Assembly (NCBI GenBank): GCA_022705135.1
Contig: JAKJFA010000003.1
Span: 29,710 to 90,148 of the forward strand
DNA from: Pseudomonadota bacterium
Lineage (GTDB): Bacteria; Pseudomonadota; Gammaproteobacteria; Burkholderiales; Rhodocyclaceae
DNA: 60,439 nucleotides
Direction: 5' to 3'
Below, piece after piece: positions 16,708-25,848 of the stretch. Both the position numbers and the translations under genes were made by a program. Numbering within the stretch: position 1 is the first letter of the stretch; each line of letters opens with the position of its first letter. The notes beneath the pieces are model-generated. The model did no database searches and had not been told where the DNA came from. It saw only the letters and a program-made list of their open reading frames with translations.

Positions 16708-17771
16708 GGTGCGCCCTCCCAGGTGCAATCCAGAATTTTGGGCTCGAAGATGGAGCCGATGAGTAGGCGTTTGCCGATGCTGGCGCCGACGCTGGCACCT
16801 GAAATCTCTTCGCCAAGATTGTAGTAGACAGTTTGCGGCGTGAAACCGCCCTTGCCGTTGGCTTTCAACAGCATGATGTGGCTGGGTGAGCGCGCCGAGG
16901 CGTCGGCGAAGTGCGCCAGCAAATCAAACAATTTCGAATGCACACCGAGCAGCAGGTCGCCGTTGGTCAGCACTTCGATATTGTCGGCAAAGCCCGGCAC
17001 GGCGATCGCTGCCCGTTTTGCCAACACATTCGTCTGCGGATCACGATCATAGACATAAACCGTCAATTCGGATGCGGCCGAGACATAGAGGGTGCGTCCG
17101 TCGCCACTGACATTGATGCCGTTCGATCCGCCCAGGCCGGTGAGCGCTGTCGAGAATTGCTTGCCATCGTAGAATTCGACCGTCGTCAGGGGAAGGCGCA
17201 AAAAATCTTCGGCAATGCGCATCAAGCCGCTTCTGTACTTATGATCGTTTGTGACGTAGAAGGCATCAGGGCCGACGCCGACGATGTCGTTCGGGCTGAT
17301 GAGTTGCGGGCCGGTGACGGTGCGCCGGTGCTTCAGCGTCGTCCCGGCGATGTCGAAAATTTCAATGGTGTGCTTCTGGTTGGCGTGATTGATGACGAAC
17401 AGCGTCTTCTGCCCATCCGGCGCCCGATACAGGCTGATGCCATGCGGGTGGAACCCTTCCGGCAGCGCAGCGGCGGTCAAGTCAAGCGCGCCGGCCCGGT
17501 TTTTGAGGTCGTAGCCCCAGATGGCACCGCGCACGGTTTTTCCGGCCAGGGCGGCGCGCCGGTCATAACCGGCAAGATAGGCAATGTGCGTATCGGGATC
17601 AATGGTCAGGTCTTCGATGCCGGCGATTCCGCCGTCCGTCACCGTTGTGCATACCCCGGCCGCTTTGGGCTCAAGCGTCAGAAAAATTCCGGAAACCTTC
17701 AGAAAAAAAACGCCCCAGACAACCACCGCAAAGAGCAGAATCAGGGCGATCCAGCGTAGGGTTCGTTTCAC
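16680..17771 (-). CDS. Paraoxonase/SMP-30-like beta-propeller, membrane anchored
   Basis: A 363-residue protein with one N-terminal membrane anchor (about 5-25) and a six-bladed propeller fold. Calcium and active-site elements of arylesterase/paraoxonase type are visible: GIEDLTIDPDTHIAYLAG, LPEGFHPHGISLYRAPDG (His-His region), ISPNDIVGVGPDAFYVTND, GLGGSNGINVSGDG and VPGFADNIEVLTNGDLLLG. It could hydrolyse lactones or aryl esters in the periplasm. It begins 19 bp after the alpha/beta hydrolase at 17791-18615, suggesting co-transcription. Its 3' end overlaps the convergent methyltransferase gene by 28 bp. Confidence 0.82.
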   Translation of the reverse strand: MKRTLRWIALILLFAVVVWGVFFLKVSGIFLTLEPKAAGVCTTVTDGGIAGIEDLTIDPDTHIAYLAGYDRRAALAGKTVRGAIWGYDLKNRAGALDLTAAALPEGFHPHGISLYRAPDGQKTLFVINHANQKHTIEIFDIAGTTLKHRRTVTGPQLISPNDIVGVGPDAFYVTNDHKYRSGLMRIAEDFLRLPLTTVEFYDGKQFSTALTGLGGSNGINVSGDGRTLYVSAASELTVYVYDRDPQTNVLAKRAAIAVPGFADNIEVLTNGDLLLGVHSKLFDLLAHFADASARSPSHIMLLKANGKGGFTPQTVYYNLGEEISGASVGASIGKRLLIGSIFEPKILDCTWEGAPQESSATSR

Positions 17772-17790
17772 GGCACGCTCCTTGATTCGC

Positions 17791-18615
17791 TTAACAGCGG
17801 CGGATGAAGGCCTCGATTTGCTCCGATACTTCCTTCGGTTTGCTGAACACCAGTTCGTGTCCCATATTTTTCATCAATACGATCTGGGCGTGCGGCATGT
17901 TGGTTTTCATCGTCCGCTCGATCTTGTGGTCGATGATGGCCGATTTTTCGGCGCGCAGGATCAGGACGGGCGACTTGATGTGTTTGGACGACTCCCAAAG
18001 ATCCTTGGTGCGCAGGGCAGATTTGGCCAGAGTGTTGGGGGCGAGGTTTTTCTTGTCGTAGCGCAGCAGGTAGCGGCCATTCTGCCCTTCAACGACGCAG
18101 TGTTTGAACATGTAGTCGCCCAGCCCGGCCAGCCTGTTGTCGTAGTGCCGGTAGACGTGCTCCTTGTTTCTGAAAAACTTTGGCGTGGTGAAGAGCGCGT
18201 AGAGAAGGAGGAAGACGCCCTTGGTGCTCAAGGCTGGGGCGCTGTCGATCAGGGTGACGCTCTTGACCAGTTCGGGATGAGTGCCGGCGAATTTGAGGCT
18301 GTACTGGCCGCCCAGCGAATAGCCGACCAGATGGAACGGCTCTTGGATGACCGCCTGCTGGAAGGTGAGCAGGTCGGCGGCAATGGCGTCGTTGGTGTAA
18401 TCGGCGTCGTAGCTCTTGCCGTTGTCGCTCTTGCCGTGTCCTTTGAGATCGAGGAGGACAAGGTGATAGTTTGCCTTGAGGTCCTCCGTCATTGCTTCGA
18501 AGCAGTGGCTTTCCACCAGCATGCCGTGCAGCAGGAGCATTTTCGCCTTGCCCGGATTGGGGAGTTCGTAATAGGCGTAGCGGGTGTTTCCGATCTGGAT
18601 GTTTTTGCTGTCCAT
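17791..18615 (-). CDS. Alpha/beta hydrolase
   Basis: A 274-residue cytoplasmic hydrolase of the Abhydrolase_6 type. The oxyanion region is LLLHGMLVESHCF, the nucleophile elbow GYSLGGQ, the acid lies in LILRAEKSAIIDHK and the His in KNMGHELVFS. Substrate unknown. The upstream sequence GGAAAAAAACGCC carries a weak ribosome-binding site. It lies first in a two-gene unit with the paraoxonase-like gene, so the pair may act on one ester or lactone. Confidence 0.85.
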   Translation of the reverse strand: MDSKNIQIGNTRYAYYELPNPGKAKMLLLHGMLVESHCFEAMTEDLKANYHLVLLDLKGHGKSDNGKSYDADYTNDAIAADLLTFQQAVIQEPFHLVGYSLGGQYSLKFAGTHPELVKSVTLIDSAPALSTKGVFLLLYALFTTPKFFRNKEHVYRHYDNRLAGLGDYMFKHCVVEGQNGRYLLRYDKKNLAPNTLAKSALRTKDLWESSKHIKSPVLILRAEKSAIIDHKIERTMKTNMPHAQIVLMKNMGHELVFSKPKEVSEQIEAFIRRC

Positions 18616-18737
18616 GGCGTTTTTTTCCTCTTAGAATGGGCATCTGATGGCGCATTCTCGCACGAGATGTCCTCCTCGGTGCACCGTTGGGGCGAAGCAA
18701 GGGTGGTGCGTGTTTTCGGTATTTTTGGAGAGGTGGT

Positions 18738-19835
18738 ATGGCGGTATCTCGTCGCAGTCGCTGGCTGATGGGGCTGGCGCTTTCCCTTCTTTTTCTTACT
18801 CTGGTGGCGGTCGTCGGCGCCCAGTTCGCTACCCGCGCCCTGAAATCCAAGGTGGAAACGGTCCTGGGCGCCAACGGCGAAATCGGTGAAATTCGCCTCG
18901 GGTTGACCTCAGTCGAAATCGTCAATCTTCGCATCAAGGCGGCGAGCGGCTGGCCGGTGCCGGACGAATTGCGTGCTAAGCGGATCGTCATTCGTCCCGA
19001 TCTCAGGGCGCTCCTTTCGAGCCATTTCCGCCTGTCGAGCATTTCGGTCGAAGACGCCTATATTTCTTTACTGCGCCGCAAGGACGGCAAGTTGCTGATT
19101 CTGCCTTCGCTACTGGATAAGGCATCGGATCAGCCCGATGCCAAATCCTATTCCGTGCAGGTGGGGGCGGTGACCCTGTCCGGCGGCGCAGTGGACTTTT
19201 TCGACGCCACGGTGCGCAAGCCGGCGCACCAGACCCGTCTGGAGCAGGTGGCCGCCCGCCTCGGCAAGATCAGTATTCCCGATTTGACCGGACGCACGGA
19301 CATCGATGTGGAAGCGGTGGTCAAGGGGGTGCGCCACGATGGAAAACTGACGATCAAGGGCGATGCCGAGTTTGCCAGCCGCGATTCCGAAATCAGCGCG
19401 CGGCTGCGGGGCGTCGATCTTGTGGCTTTCCAGCCTTACCTGATCAAGGCGGCGGAAAGCGGCGTGCGGCGCGGAACGCTTGATCTCGAAATCAAATCGA
19501 CCGTGCGTGCCCATCGGCTCAGGGCGCCTGGAACCCTGACCCTTTCCGGTCTGGAGCTCTCTTCAAGCGGGGGGTTCATGGGCCTGCCGCGTACTACTGT
19601 GCTTTCGATGATGAAGGACAAAAACGGCGTGATTTCGACCCAATTCGTGCTCGAAGGCGACATCAACGATCCTTCTTTTTCGCTCAATGAGAATTTCTCC
19701 GGCCGGGTTGCCTCCTCCCTGGCCGGGGTGATGGGCGTCAGTCTGGGCGGGCTGGCGAAGGATGTCGGCACGGCGGGTGGCAGTGTCATCAAGGGCGTGG
19801 GGGATACGGTTGGTAAAATCTTTGGCAGGAAATGA
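18738..19835 (+). CDS. AsmA/DUF748-like envelope protein
   Basis: A 365-residue protein with one N-terminal membrane helix (about 9-30). The rest is a beta-rich region of AsmA/DUF748 type: the repeated pattern AKRIVIRPDLRALLSSHFRLSSISVEDAYISL, then LSGGAVDFFD and blocks LRGVDL and SGLELSS. Members of this superfamily span the periplasm and are linked to lipid or outer-membrane homeostasis; the specific role here is unknown. The frame opens at 18687, but GGAGAGGTGGT precedes the ATG at 18738. Confidence 0.78.
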   Translation: MAVSRRSRWLMGLALSLLFLTLVAVVGAQFATRALKSKVETVLGANGEIGEIRLGLTSVEIVNLRIKAASGWPVPDELRAKRIVIRPDLRALLSSHFRLSSISVEDAYISLLRRKDGKLLILPSLLDKASDQPDAKSYSVQVGAVTLSGGAVDFFDATVRKPAHQTRLEQVAARLGKISIPDLTGRTDIDVEAVVKGVRHDGKLTIKGDAEFASRDSEISARLRGVDLVAFQPYLIKAAESGVRRGTLDLEIKSTVRAHRLRAPGTLTLSGLELSSSGGFMGLPRTTVLSMMKDKNGVISTQFVLEGDINDPSFSLNENFSGRVASSLAGVMGVSLGGLAKDVGTAGGSVIKGVGDTVGKIFGRK

Positions 19836-19844
19836 GGGACAAGC

Positions 19845-20168
19845 ATGGAAAGAGAATATCGCGATAATGGACCGGCTCGAGCTGAGATCGATGCCTTGCC
19901 GGGGGCAACGCTGCTTGAATTCGGCACGTCCTGGTGTGGCCATTGCCGCGCCGCGCAGCCCTTGCTTGAAATTGCTTTGTCCGGGTGCGCCGGCCTGCGC
20001 CATCTGAAGGTCGAAGATGGGCCCGGGCGCTCTTTGGGCCGTTCCTTCCGGGTCAAGCTGTGGCCGACACTGATCTTTCTCAAGGACGGCGTTGAGCAGG
20101 CACGCTTGGTGCGTCCGCAGAGCGCGGAAGACATCAGCGATGGTTTGCGGCGTATTCTTTCGCCTTGA
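19845..20168 (+). CDS. Thioredoxin-fold protein
   Basis: A 107-residue thioredoxin-like protein without signal peptide. The redox motif is WCGHC in LEFGTSWCGHCRAAQPLL (about 24-41). The cis-Pro lies in KLWPTLIFLKDG. It begins nine bases after the DUF748-like gene, and its stop overlaps the TTG start of the next gene. Confidence 0.88.
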   Translation: MEREYRDNGPARAEIDALPGATLLEFGTSWCGHCRAAQPLLEIALSGCAGLRHLKVEDGPGRSLGRSFRVKLWPTLIFLKDGVEQARLVRPQSAEDISDGLRRILSP

Positions 20169-20497
20169 ATCCCTGCCAAGCCTGCGGCGCTTGTTGCGCC
20201 GCTTTTCGCGTCGATTTTCATCCGGCTGAACTGGTGGGCGGCGCGTTTGCCTGGGGTGTCGGCGTTCCGGCTGATCTTGCCTTGCCCGTCACGGCGCGCC
20301 TGATGCGTATGCGTGGCACTGACGATAACCCGCCGCGCTGCGCGGCCTTGCTCGGCGAATTGGGACAATGGGTGGCGTGCGGCATCTACGAGAGCCGTCC
20401 GTCACCGTGCCGTGAATTTGAGGCCGGACATGAGGCCTGCGCCCGGGCGAGGCGGCGGCTTGGGCTACCACCCCAGACCGGGTGGTGCGTGGCATAA
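20165..20497 (+). CDS. YkgJ-family cysteine cluster protein
   Basis: A 110-residue protein with the Fe/Zn-binding CxxCGxCC pattern CQACGACCAAF (4-14) and later Cys in RCAAL, VACGIYESRPSPCREF and the end. The YESRPxxCRxF motif is diagnostic of UPF0153/YkgJ. The start is a TTG at 20165 overlapping the stop of the thioredoxin-like gene (TTGA). Function unknown; some members are thought to bind zinc. Confidence 0.85.
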   Translation: MNPCQACGACCAAFRVDFHPAELVGGAFAWGVGVPADLALPVTARLMRMRGTDDNPPRCAALLGELGQWVACGIYESRPSPCREFEAGHEACARARRRLGLPPQTGWCVA

Positions 20498-20529
20498 TTT
20501 CAGGCAATCCGTATGAGGGGCCCCTTAGC

Positions 20530-20877
20530 ATGCAATTGAGCGCCAGACCGCACCAGAACGCCACTGTCCTCGCCGCTTCGGGGCGCATCGACCAGAATTC
20601 CTCGGATGATTTTCTTGCGGCCCTGCAAGGCCATCTGGAGGGCAGCGACGTTGCGGCGGTGCCGCTGGTTCTCGACTTTTCCGGCGTGGACTACATCTCC
20701 AGTGTCGGGCTGCGGGCGTTGATGATGATTTCCCGCCAAGTCAAGGCCAAACAGGGAAAAATCGGCATCGCCGCGCTCCAGCCGTTGGTGCGCGAAGTGT
20801 TTGGCATTGCCCGCTTCGAGCTGGTGATTCCCTGTTTTGACAGCGTTGATGGCGCCATTGCGGAGCTGTCGGCATGA
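20530..20877 (+). CDS. STAS-domain anti-sigma factor antagonist
   Basis: A 115-residue STAS protein of the SpoIIAA/RsbV type. The phosphorylatable-serine region is LDFSGVDYISSVGLRALMMI (about 56-75), with the conserved Ser in DYISSVGLR. Such proteins bind an anti-sigma kinase (RsbW/SpoIIAB) when dephosphorylated. It overlaps the following metallo-hydrolase gene in an ATGA junction. A candidate kinase partner is the HATPase protein at 22656-23066. Confidence 0.9.
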   Translation: MQLSARPHQNATVLAASGRIDQNSSDDFLAALQGHLEGSDVAAVPLVLDFSGVDYISSVGLRALMMISRQVKAKQGKIGIAALQPLVREVFGIARFELVIPCFDSVDGAIAELSA

Positions 20878-21830
20878 AAGTCAAGTTCTGGGGAACGCGT
20901 GGCTCACTGCCGGTTGCGGCGACGGCTGCCGATATCCGCAAGAAAATCATCGCCGCGCTGACTGCCGCCAATGGCCGCAGCTTTGCCTCGGCAGATGAGA
21001 TCGAAGCGTTTGCTGACCAGTTGCCTTTTGCTGTTGCGGGCGGCTACGGCGGACATTCTTCCTGTGTCGAACTCCTCTGCGGCGGGCCGGAGCATGTGAT
21101 CTGTGACCTCGGCAGTGGTGCCCGGCCACTGGGGCAGGCCAAGATCGCCGCGTTCGGGCCGGCTTGTCCGCAGGACTACCACGTCTTTCTGTCGCATCTG
21201 CACTGGGATCATCTGATGGGGCTGCCGTTTTTTGTGCCCCTGTACCTTCCCGGCAACCGTATTTTTATGTACGGGTGCCATGCCGAAATGGAGGGTGCTG
21301 TCCGTCTGCAAATGTCCGAGCCCTGTTTCCCGGTTCTTTTTGACCAAGCCGCCGCCAAGATTGAGTTTCACCAACTCGAACCCGGCAAGCCTTATGACAT
21401 TGCCGGGCTGCGGGTGACCGCCAAGAAGCAGATGCATCACGGCGATTCTTACGGCTACCGCTTCGAGAAAGCGGGCAAAGTGGTGGTCTACTCGACGGAT
21501 TCCGAACACAAGAACAATCCCCAGGCGCGTGCCGGCTTTGTCGAATTTTTCCGCGCTGCCGACCTGGTCGTGTTCGATGCCATGTACAGCTTGGCCGAGG
21601 CTGTTTCGGTCAAGGCGGACTGGGGACATTCGAGCAACATAGATGGCATCGAGCTCTGCCAGGAGGCCTGTGCCCGCCGATTGGCGCTGTTTCACCATGA
21701 ACCGGTGCATGACGACGCACGGCTTGACGCCTTGCTTGCCGACACGCGGCGCTTCGAGGAAATCTCGCGGGGCAATGGCCCGCCGCTCGAAGTCATTTCG
21801 GCCTACGATGGATTGACCGTCGCGTTGTGA
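20874..21830 (+). CDS. Metallo-beta-lactamase-fold hydrolase
   Basis: A 318-residue MBL-fold protein. It starts with the KFWGTRGSLPV motif. The metal site is SHLHWDHLMGLPFFVP (HxHxDH, about 102-117), with further ligands in KKQMHHGDSYGYRFE, YSTDSEH and the C-terminal LFHHEP. The insertion of about 40 residues after the first strand is seen in cyclic-nucleotide-phosphodiesterase-like MBL proteins. It is translationally coupled to the STAS gene, so it may process or sense a signal for that partner switch. Confidence 0.88.
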   Translation: MKVKFWGTRGSLPVAATAADIRKKIIAALTAANGRSFASADEIEAFADQLPFAVAGGYGGHSSCVELLCGGPEHVICDLGSGARPLGQAKIAAFGPACPQDYHVFLSHLHWDHLMGLPFFVPLYLPGNRIFMYGCHAEMEGAVRLQMSEPCFPVLFDQAAAKIEFHQLEPGKPYDIAGLRVTAKKQMHHGDSYGYRFEKAGKVVVYSTDSEHKNNPQARAGFVEFFRAADLVVFDAMYSLAEAVSVKADWGHSSNIDGIELCQEACARRLALFHHEPVHDDARLDALLADTRRFEEISRGNGPPLEVISAYDGLTVAL

Positions 21831-21895
21831 TCCGGCCGTTTTCCTTTCTGATCCAGTGTGGCCGCAGGATGACCTGACCTTGCTCCTGTTTCGCT

Positions 21896-22441
21896 TTATC
21901 GGACGCTGATTTCTACCCGGCGGTTCTTGGGTTCGGAGACCTCATCAGCGGTTGGCACTACCAGTTCGCGCTCGCCGCGTCCGGCGACCTCGATCAGTTT
22001 CGCGTCGAGTCCGGCCGCAATCAAGCTCTCGCGGACCATCGCCGCGCGCTGCCGGGACAGGGCATCGTTCGAGGCCAAGCTGCCGACCCGGTCGGTATGG
22101 CCGATCACCGTCACTTCAGCGGCGCCTCGTTTGAGAATCTCCGCCTTGACCTGAGGAAAGGCGGCCAGTGATTCAGGCGTCAGGATGTCGCTGCCTTCCT
22201 GGAAATAGACGACGAAACTGTGCGGCCGCACCGGTTGCGCCGCGAGGGCTGCGCCGAAGCGTTCCTGAACGGCGGCGGCCGATTCCTGGTAGGCGGATGA
22301 GTAACTTCCCAAACGGCGAGCGCTTGCCGCATAGGGTTTGTCGAGACGCTGCTCATTCGGGCCGGGATTGATGATGAGGGCGCTTGCGCTGCCGTCGGTC
22401 GAGGGCAGCAAGACAACCCGTTCATTGGCGCACGCCGTCAG
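21896..22441 (-). pseudogene. OmpA-family lipoprotein, 5' end lost by deletion
   Basis: The C-terminal OmpA domain is intact: HSFVVYFQEGSDILTPESLAAF, VIGHTDRVGS and EPKNRRVEISVR, which bind peptidoglycan. It is preceded by ALTACANERVVLLPS, the end of a lipoprotein signal peptide (lipobox LTAC). The start codon and the first half of the signal peptide are missing. Upstream, the DNA is the fecR-like gene in a different frame. The frame stays open to 22597, but those residues are nonsense relative to any signal peptide. I read this as a deletion that joined fecR to the ompA gene. Confidence 0.7.
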
Positions 22442-22631
22442 CGCCGGTGCGCACCTTGTCGGCGACCTGTAGCGATGCGCCAACAGTCGCGGGCATTTTT
22501 TCACTGCCGCGTTCAATATGCACCGCGCCGCGGACATGTTTGACCATGCCTGCTGTTTCAGCGGCCTCTGCCCAGACGTTGCCGCCGAGACTGGCAAATA
22601 GCAATGCGGCCATCCAATATGCTTTAATCAC
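22422..22631 (-). pseudogene. FecR-domain protein, truncated
   Basis: Only 69 residues remain: a signal peptide (MIKAYWMAALLFASLGGNVWA, GTG start after GGAGAATGAAAC) and the beginning of a FecR domain (VKHVRGAVHIERG...VADKVRTGADG). FecR domains normally continue after TGADG with a serine-rich strand and a further 50-150 residues. Here the frame stops after GVRQ, exactly where the OmpA-lipoprotein lipobox appears in another frame. Confidence 0.7.
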
Positions 22632-22655
22632 GTTTCATTCTCCTTCCTCATCATC

Positions 22656-23066
22656 GTGTCCGATCCTGCCGACGAAATCACCGTTCCGGCGCGCTTTGCC
22701 GCGTTGCCCGATCTGCTCGATCACCTCTGTCGACAGGCGGAGGCCGCTGGTATTGGCCCGGACTGCCAGTTGCGCATGCAGTTGGTTGTCGAGGAGCTGT
22801 TTGCCAATACCATCCATCACGGCCACGGTGGCGAATGCGACGCCGCCGTGCGGCTGATGGTGTCCTGTAGCGAGGGCTGCTGCCGGTTGCACTATGATGA
22901 TACTGCGCCTCCGTTTGATCCGCTGCAAGCCCCGGTTTCGCCTCCTTCGCCGGAACGGCCGGGGGGTGCCGGGTTGCACCTGTTGCGCCGTCTGATTCAT
23001 TCGGGGCGTTATGCACGAACTGACACCGGAAACCACATTGAATTGGTTTTTCGGGAGACGGGTTGA
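22656..23066 (+). CDS. RsbW-like anti-sigma regulatory ATPase
   Basis: A 136-residue HATPase_c_2 protein. The N box is QLVVEELFANTIHHGHGG (about 47-64) and the G2-like motif RPGGAGLHLLRRL lies near 102-114. Such serine kinases bind a sigma factor and phosphorylate a STAS antagonist. The start is a GTG at 22656, divergent from the fecR remnant with 24 bp between. With the STAS gene at 20530 it could form a partner-switching pair, although the two are not adjacent and no sigma factor gene is visible. Confidence 0.85.
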   Translation: MSDPADEITVPARFAALPDLLDHLCRQAEAAGIGPDCQLRMQLVVEELFANTIHHGHGGECDAAVRLMVSCSEGCCRLHYDDTAPPFDPLQAPVSPPSPERPGGAGLHLLRRLIHSGRYARTDTGNHIELVFRETG

Positions 23067-23164
23067 AGGACCGCTGAACTGGTCGAAGCGGACAGACTCG
23101 CTCATAATCGCGCCTTGCCGGAATGCAGCCGTTCACGGTTGCCGTGTTTTCGAAAGGATTTGCC

Positions 23165-25767
23165 ATGCTTCAAGCCTACCGTGCCCATGCCGCTGAACGT
23201 GCTGCCCTGGGGATCCCGCCGCTGCCGCTTTCCATGCAACAGGCCAGGGAACTGGTCGAACTGCTGAAGAACCCGCCGCAGGGCGAAGAGGCGTTTCTGC
23301 TTGAGTTGCTGACGCAGCGCATTCCGGCGGGGGTCGATGAGGCGGCCCAGGTCAAGGCGGATTTTCTGGCGGCGGTGGCGAAGGGTCAGCAGGCCTGCGC
23401 GCTTGTCTCGCGCGCCCGCGCCACCGAACTGCTGGGCACCATGGTCGGCGGTTACAACGTCAAACTGCTGATCGATGTGTTGGCCGATGCCGAAGTCGGC
23501 GCGGTGGCGGCGAATGCGCTCAAATTCACATTGCTGATGTTCGACACCTTCAATGACGTCAAGGAGTTGGCGGACAAAGGTGTCGCCAACGCCCAGGCCG
23601 TGCTGCGCTCCTGGGCTGAGGCCGAGTGGTTCACGAGCCGCCCGCCCGTGCCGGCTTCGATGAAAGTCACCGTGTTCAAAGTGACGGGCGAAACCAATAC
23701 CGATGACCTTTCGCCGGCGCCGGATGCCTGGTCGCGCCCGGATATTCCGCTGCACGCGCTGGCCATGCTGAAAAACCCGCGCCCCGGTATCGAGGCCGAT
23801 GAAGCGGGCAAGCGCGGCCCGATCCAGCAACTGGAGGCGCTGAAGGCCAGGGGCAATCCGGTCGCTTATGTCGGCGATGTGGTCGGCACCGGCTCGTCGC
23901 GCAAGTCGGCAACCAATTCCGTGCTGTGGTGGACGGGCGAGGACATTCCCTTCGTGCCCAACAAGCGTTTTGGCGGCGTCTGCCTGGGCGGCAAGATCGC
24001 GCCCATTTTCTTCAATACGCAGGAAGACGCTGGCGCGCTGCCGGTGGAAATCGACGTGTCGCACATGCACATGGGCGACGAGATCGAGCTCAAGATTGAC
24101 CAAGCCACGGCCAAGGTCATCGCGCTGAAAAACGGCGCGGTCATTGCCGAGGCCGAACTGAAAACGGCGGTGCTGCTCGACGAAGTGCGCGCCGGCGGTC
24201 GCATTAACCTGATTATCGGCCGGGCGCTGACGGGTCGAGCGCGTGAAGCGCTGGGCTTGCCGGCTTCCACGCTGTTCCGCCTGCCGCAAGCGCCGGTGGA
24301 TACGGGCAAGGGCTACACGCTGGGGCAGAAAATGGTCGGCCGCGCCTGCGGTCTGCCGGAAGGCCAAGGCATCCGCCCCGGCACCTATTGCGAGCCGAAA
24401 ATGACCACGGTCGGTTCGCAGGACACCACCGGCCCGATGACGCGCGACGAGCTGAAAGACCTCGCCTGTTTGGGCTTCTCCGCCGATCTGGTGATGCAGT
24501 CCTTCTGCCACACGGCGGCGTATCCGAAACTGATCGACGTCAAAATGCACCGCTCGCTGCCTGGCTTCATCACGGCGCGCGGCGGCGTTTCGCTGCGGCC
24601 GGGTGATGGTGTCATCCATAGCTGGATCAACCGCCTGCTGCTGCCGGATACCGTCGGCACCGGCGCCGATTCGCATACCCGCTTTCCCATCGGCCTTTCC
24701 TTCCCGGCCGGTTCCGGGCTGGTCGCCTTTGCCGCCGCCACCGGCGTCATGCCGCTCGACATGCCGGAATCGGTGCTGGTGCGCTTCAAGGGTAGTCTGG
24801 CTGAGGCTTCTCAGCGCGGTATCACGCTGCGTGATCTGGTCAATGCCATTCCGCTTTACGCCATCAAGCAAGGCTTGCTGACGGTGGCCAAGGCCGGCAA
24901 GCAAAACATTTTTTCCGGCCGCATTCTCGAAATCGAAGGGCTGCCCGATCTGAAGGTGGAGCAAGCCTTCGAGCTGACCGACGCTTCCGCCGAGCGTTCT
25001 GCCGCTGCGTCCACCGTGCGGCTCAACCGCGAGCCCGTGGTTGAATATCTGCGCTCCAACATTACGCTGATGCAGTGGATGATCGCCAACGGCTACGAGG
25101 ACAAGCGCACCCTGACGCGCCGTATTCAGGCGACTGGATCGCCCACGGCACGCTGCTGGCGCCGGACGCCGATGCCGAATACGCCGCCGTGATCGAAATC
25201 GACCTGGCCGACATCCAGGAACCCATCGTCGCCTGCCCGAACGACCCGGACGACGTGAAGCCGCTCTCCGAAGTGGCGGGCACACCGATTGACGAAGTGT
25301 TCATCGGTTCGTGCATGACCAACATCGGCCATTTCCGCGCTGCCAGCAAGATCCTTGAGGGCAAGACCGATCTGCCGGCGCGTCTGTGGATGGCGCCGCC
25401 GACCAAAATGGATGCCATGGTGTTGAATGCCGAGGGTCATTACGGCGTACTCGGCGTTGCCGGCGCGCGCCTGGAGCTGCCCGGCTGCTCCCTATGTATG
25501 GGCAACCAGGCGCAGATCCGCAAAGGCAGCACGGCGATGTCGACGTCCACCCGCAATTTTCCCAACCGGCTCGGCATCGACACCCATGTCTATCTTGGTT
25601 CGGCCGAACTGGCGGCGATCTGCGCCCTGCTCGGCAAGATACCGAGCGTGGCCGAATATCAGGCGCAAATGGCCGTGGTCAATGCCCAGGCGGCGGACAT
25701 CTATCGCTATATGAACTTCGACCAGATTGCCGATTTTGTTGAGGTGGCGGCGACGGTGAAGGGGTGA
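23165..25767 (+). pseudogene. acnB: Aconitate hydratase B, frameshifted near 25130
   Basis: AcnB is the TCA-cycle aconitase. Everything expected is present, but in two frames. Frame one (23165 to about 25133) starts [16 protein letters not shown] and includes the HEAT-like domain, the swivel domain ([15 protein letters not shown]) and [11 protein letters not shown]. It then runs [10 protein letters not shown]... to a stop at 25190. Frame two (about 25130 to 25767) resumes [20 protein letters not shown] and carries the Fe-S ligand segments (FIGSCMTNIGHFR, ELPGCSLCMGN). Relatives have about four residues between RRIQ and W where here about two are left, so seven bases seem lost. This is either a real mutation or a sequence error; as written no full-length protein is made. 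Confidence 0.9.
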
Positions 25768-25799
25768 TTCATTGGAGTGGCGCTGGAAATTCGAGCCTA

Positions 25800-25833
25800 G
25801 CCCCTTTTTCCCTTTTGCCCCTTTTTCCCTTTT
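25800..25833. repeat. Tandem 17-bp direct repeat
   Basis: GCCCCTTTTTCCCTTTT occurs twice, back to back (25800-25816 and 25817-25833), just after acnB. The preceding GAGCCTAGCCCC resembles the right arm of the palindromic element at 27458-27520, so this may be a remnant of it. Confidence 0.75.
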
Positions 25834-25848
25834 CGCTCAACATTAGCC

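Noticed and set aside
23102-25285. Long minus-strand open frame (727 codons) opposite acnB
   Set aside because: It is the antisense shadow of a GC-rich gene: the product is Arg/His/Gly-rich without domain features, whereas the plus strand encodes clear aconitase motifs.
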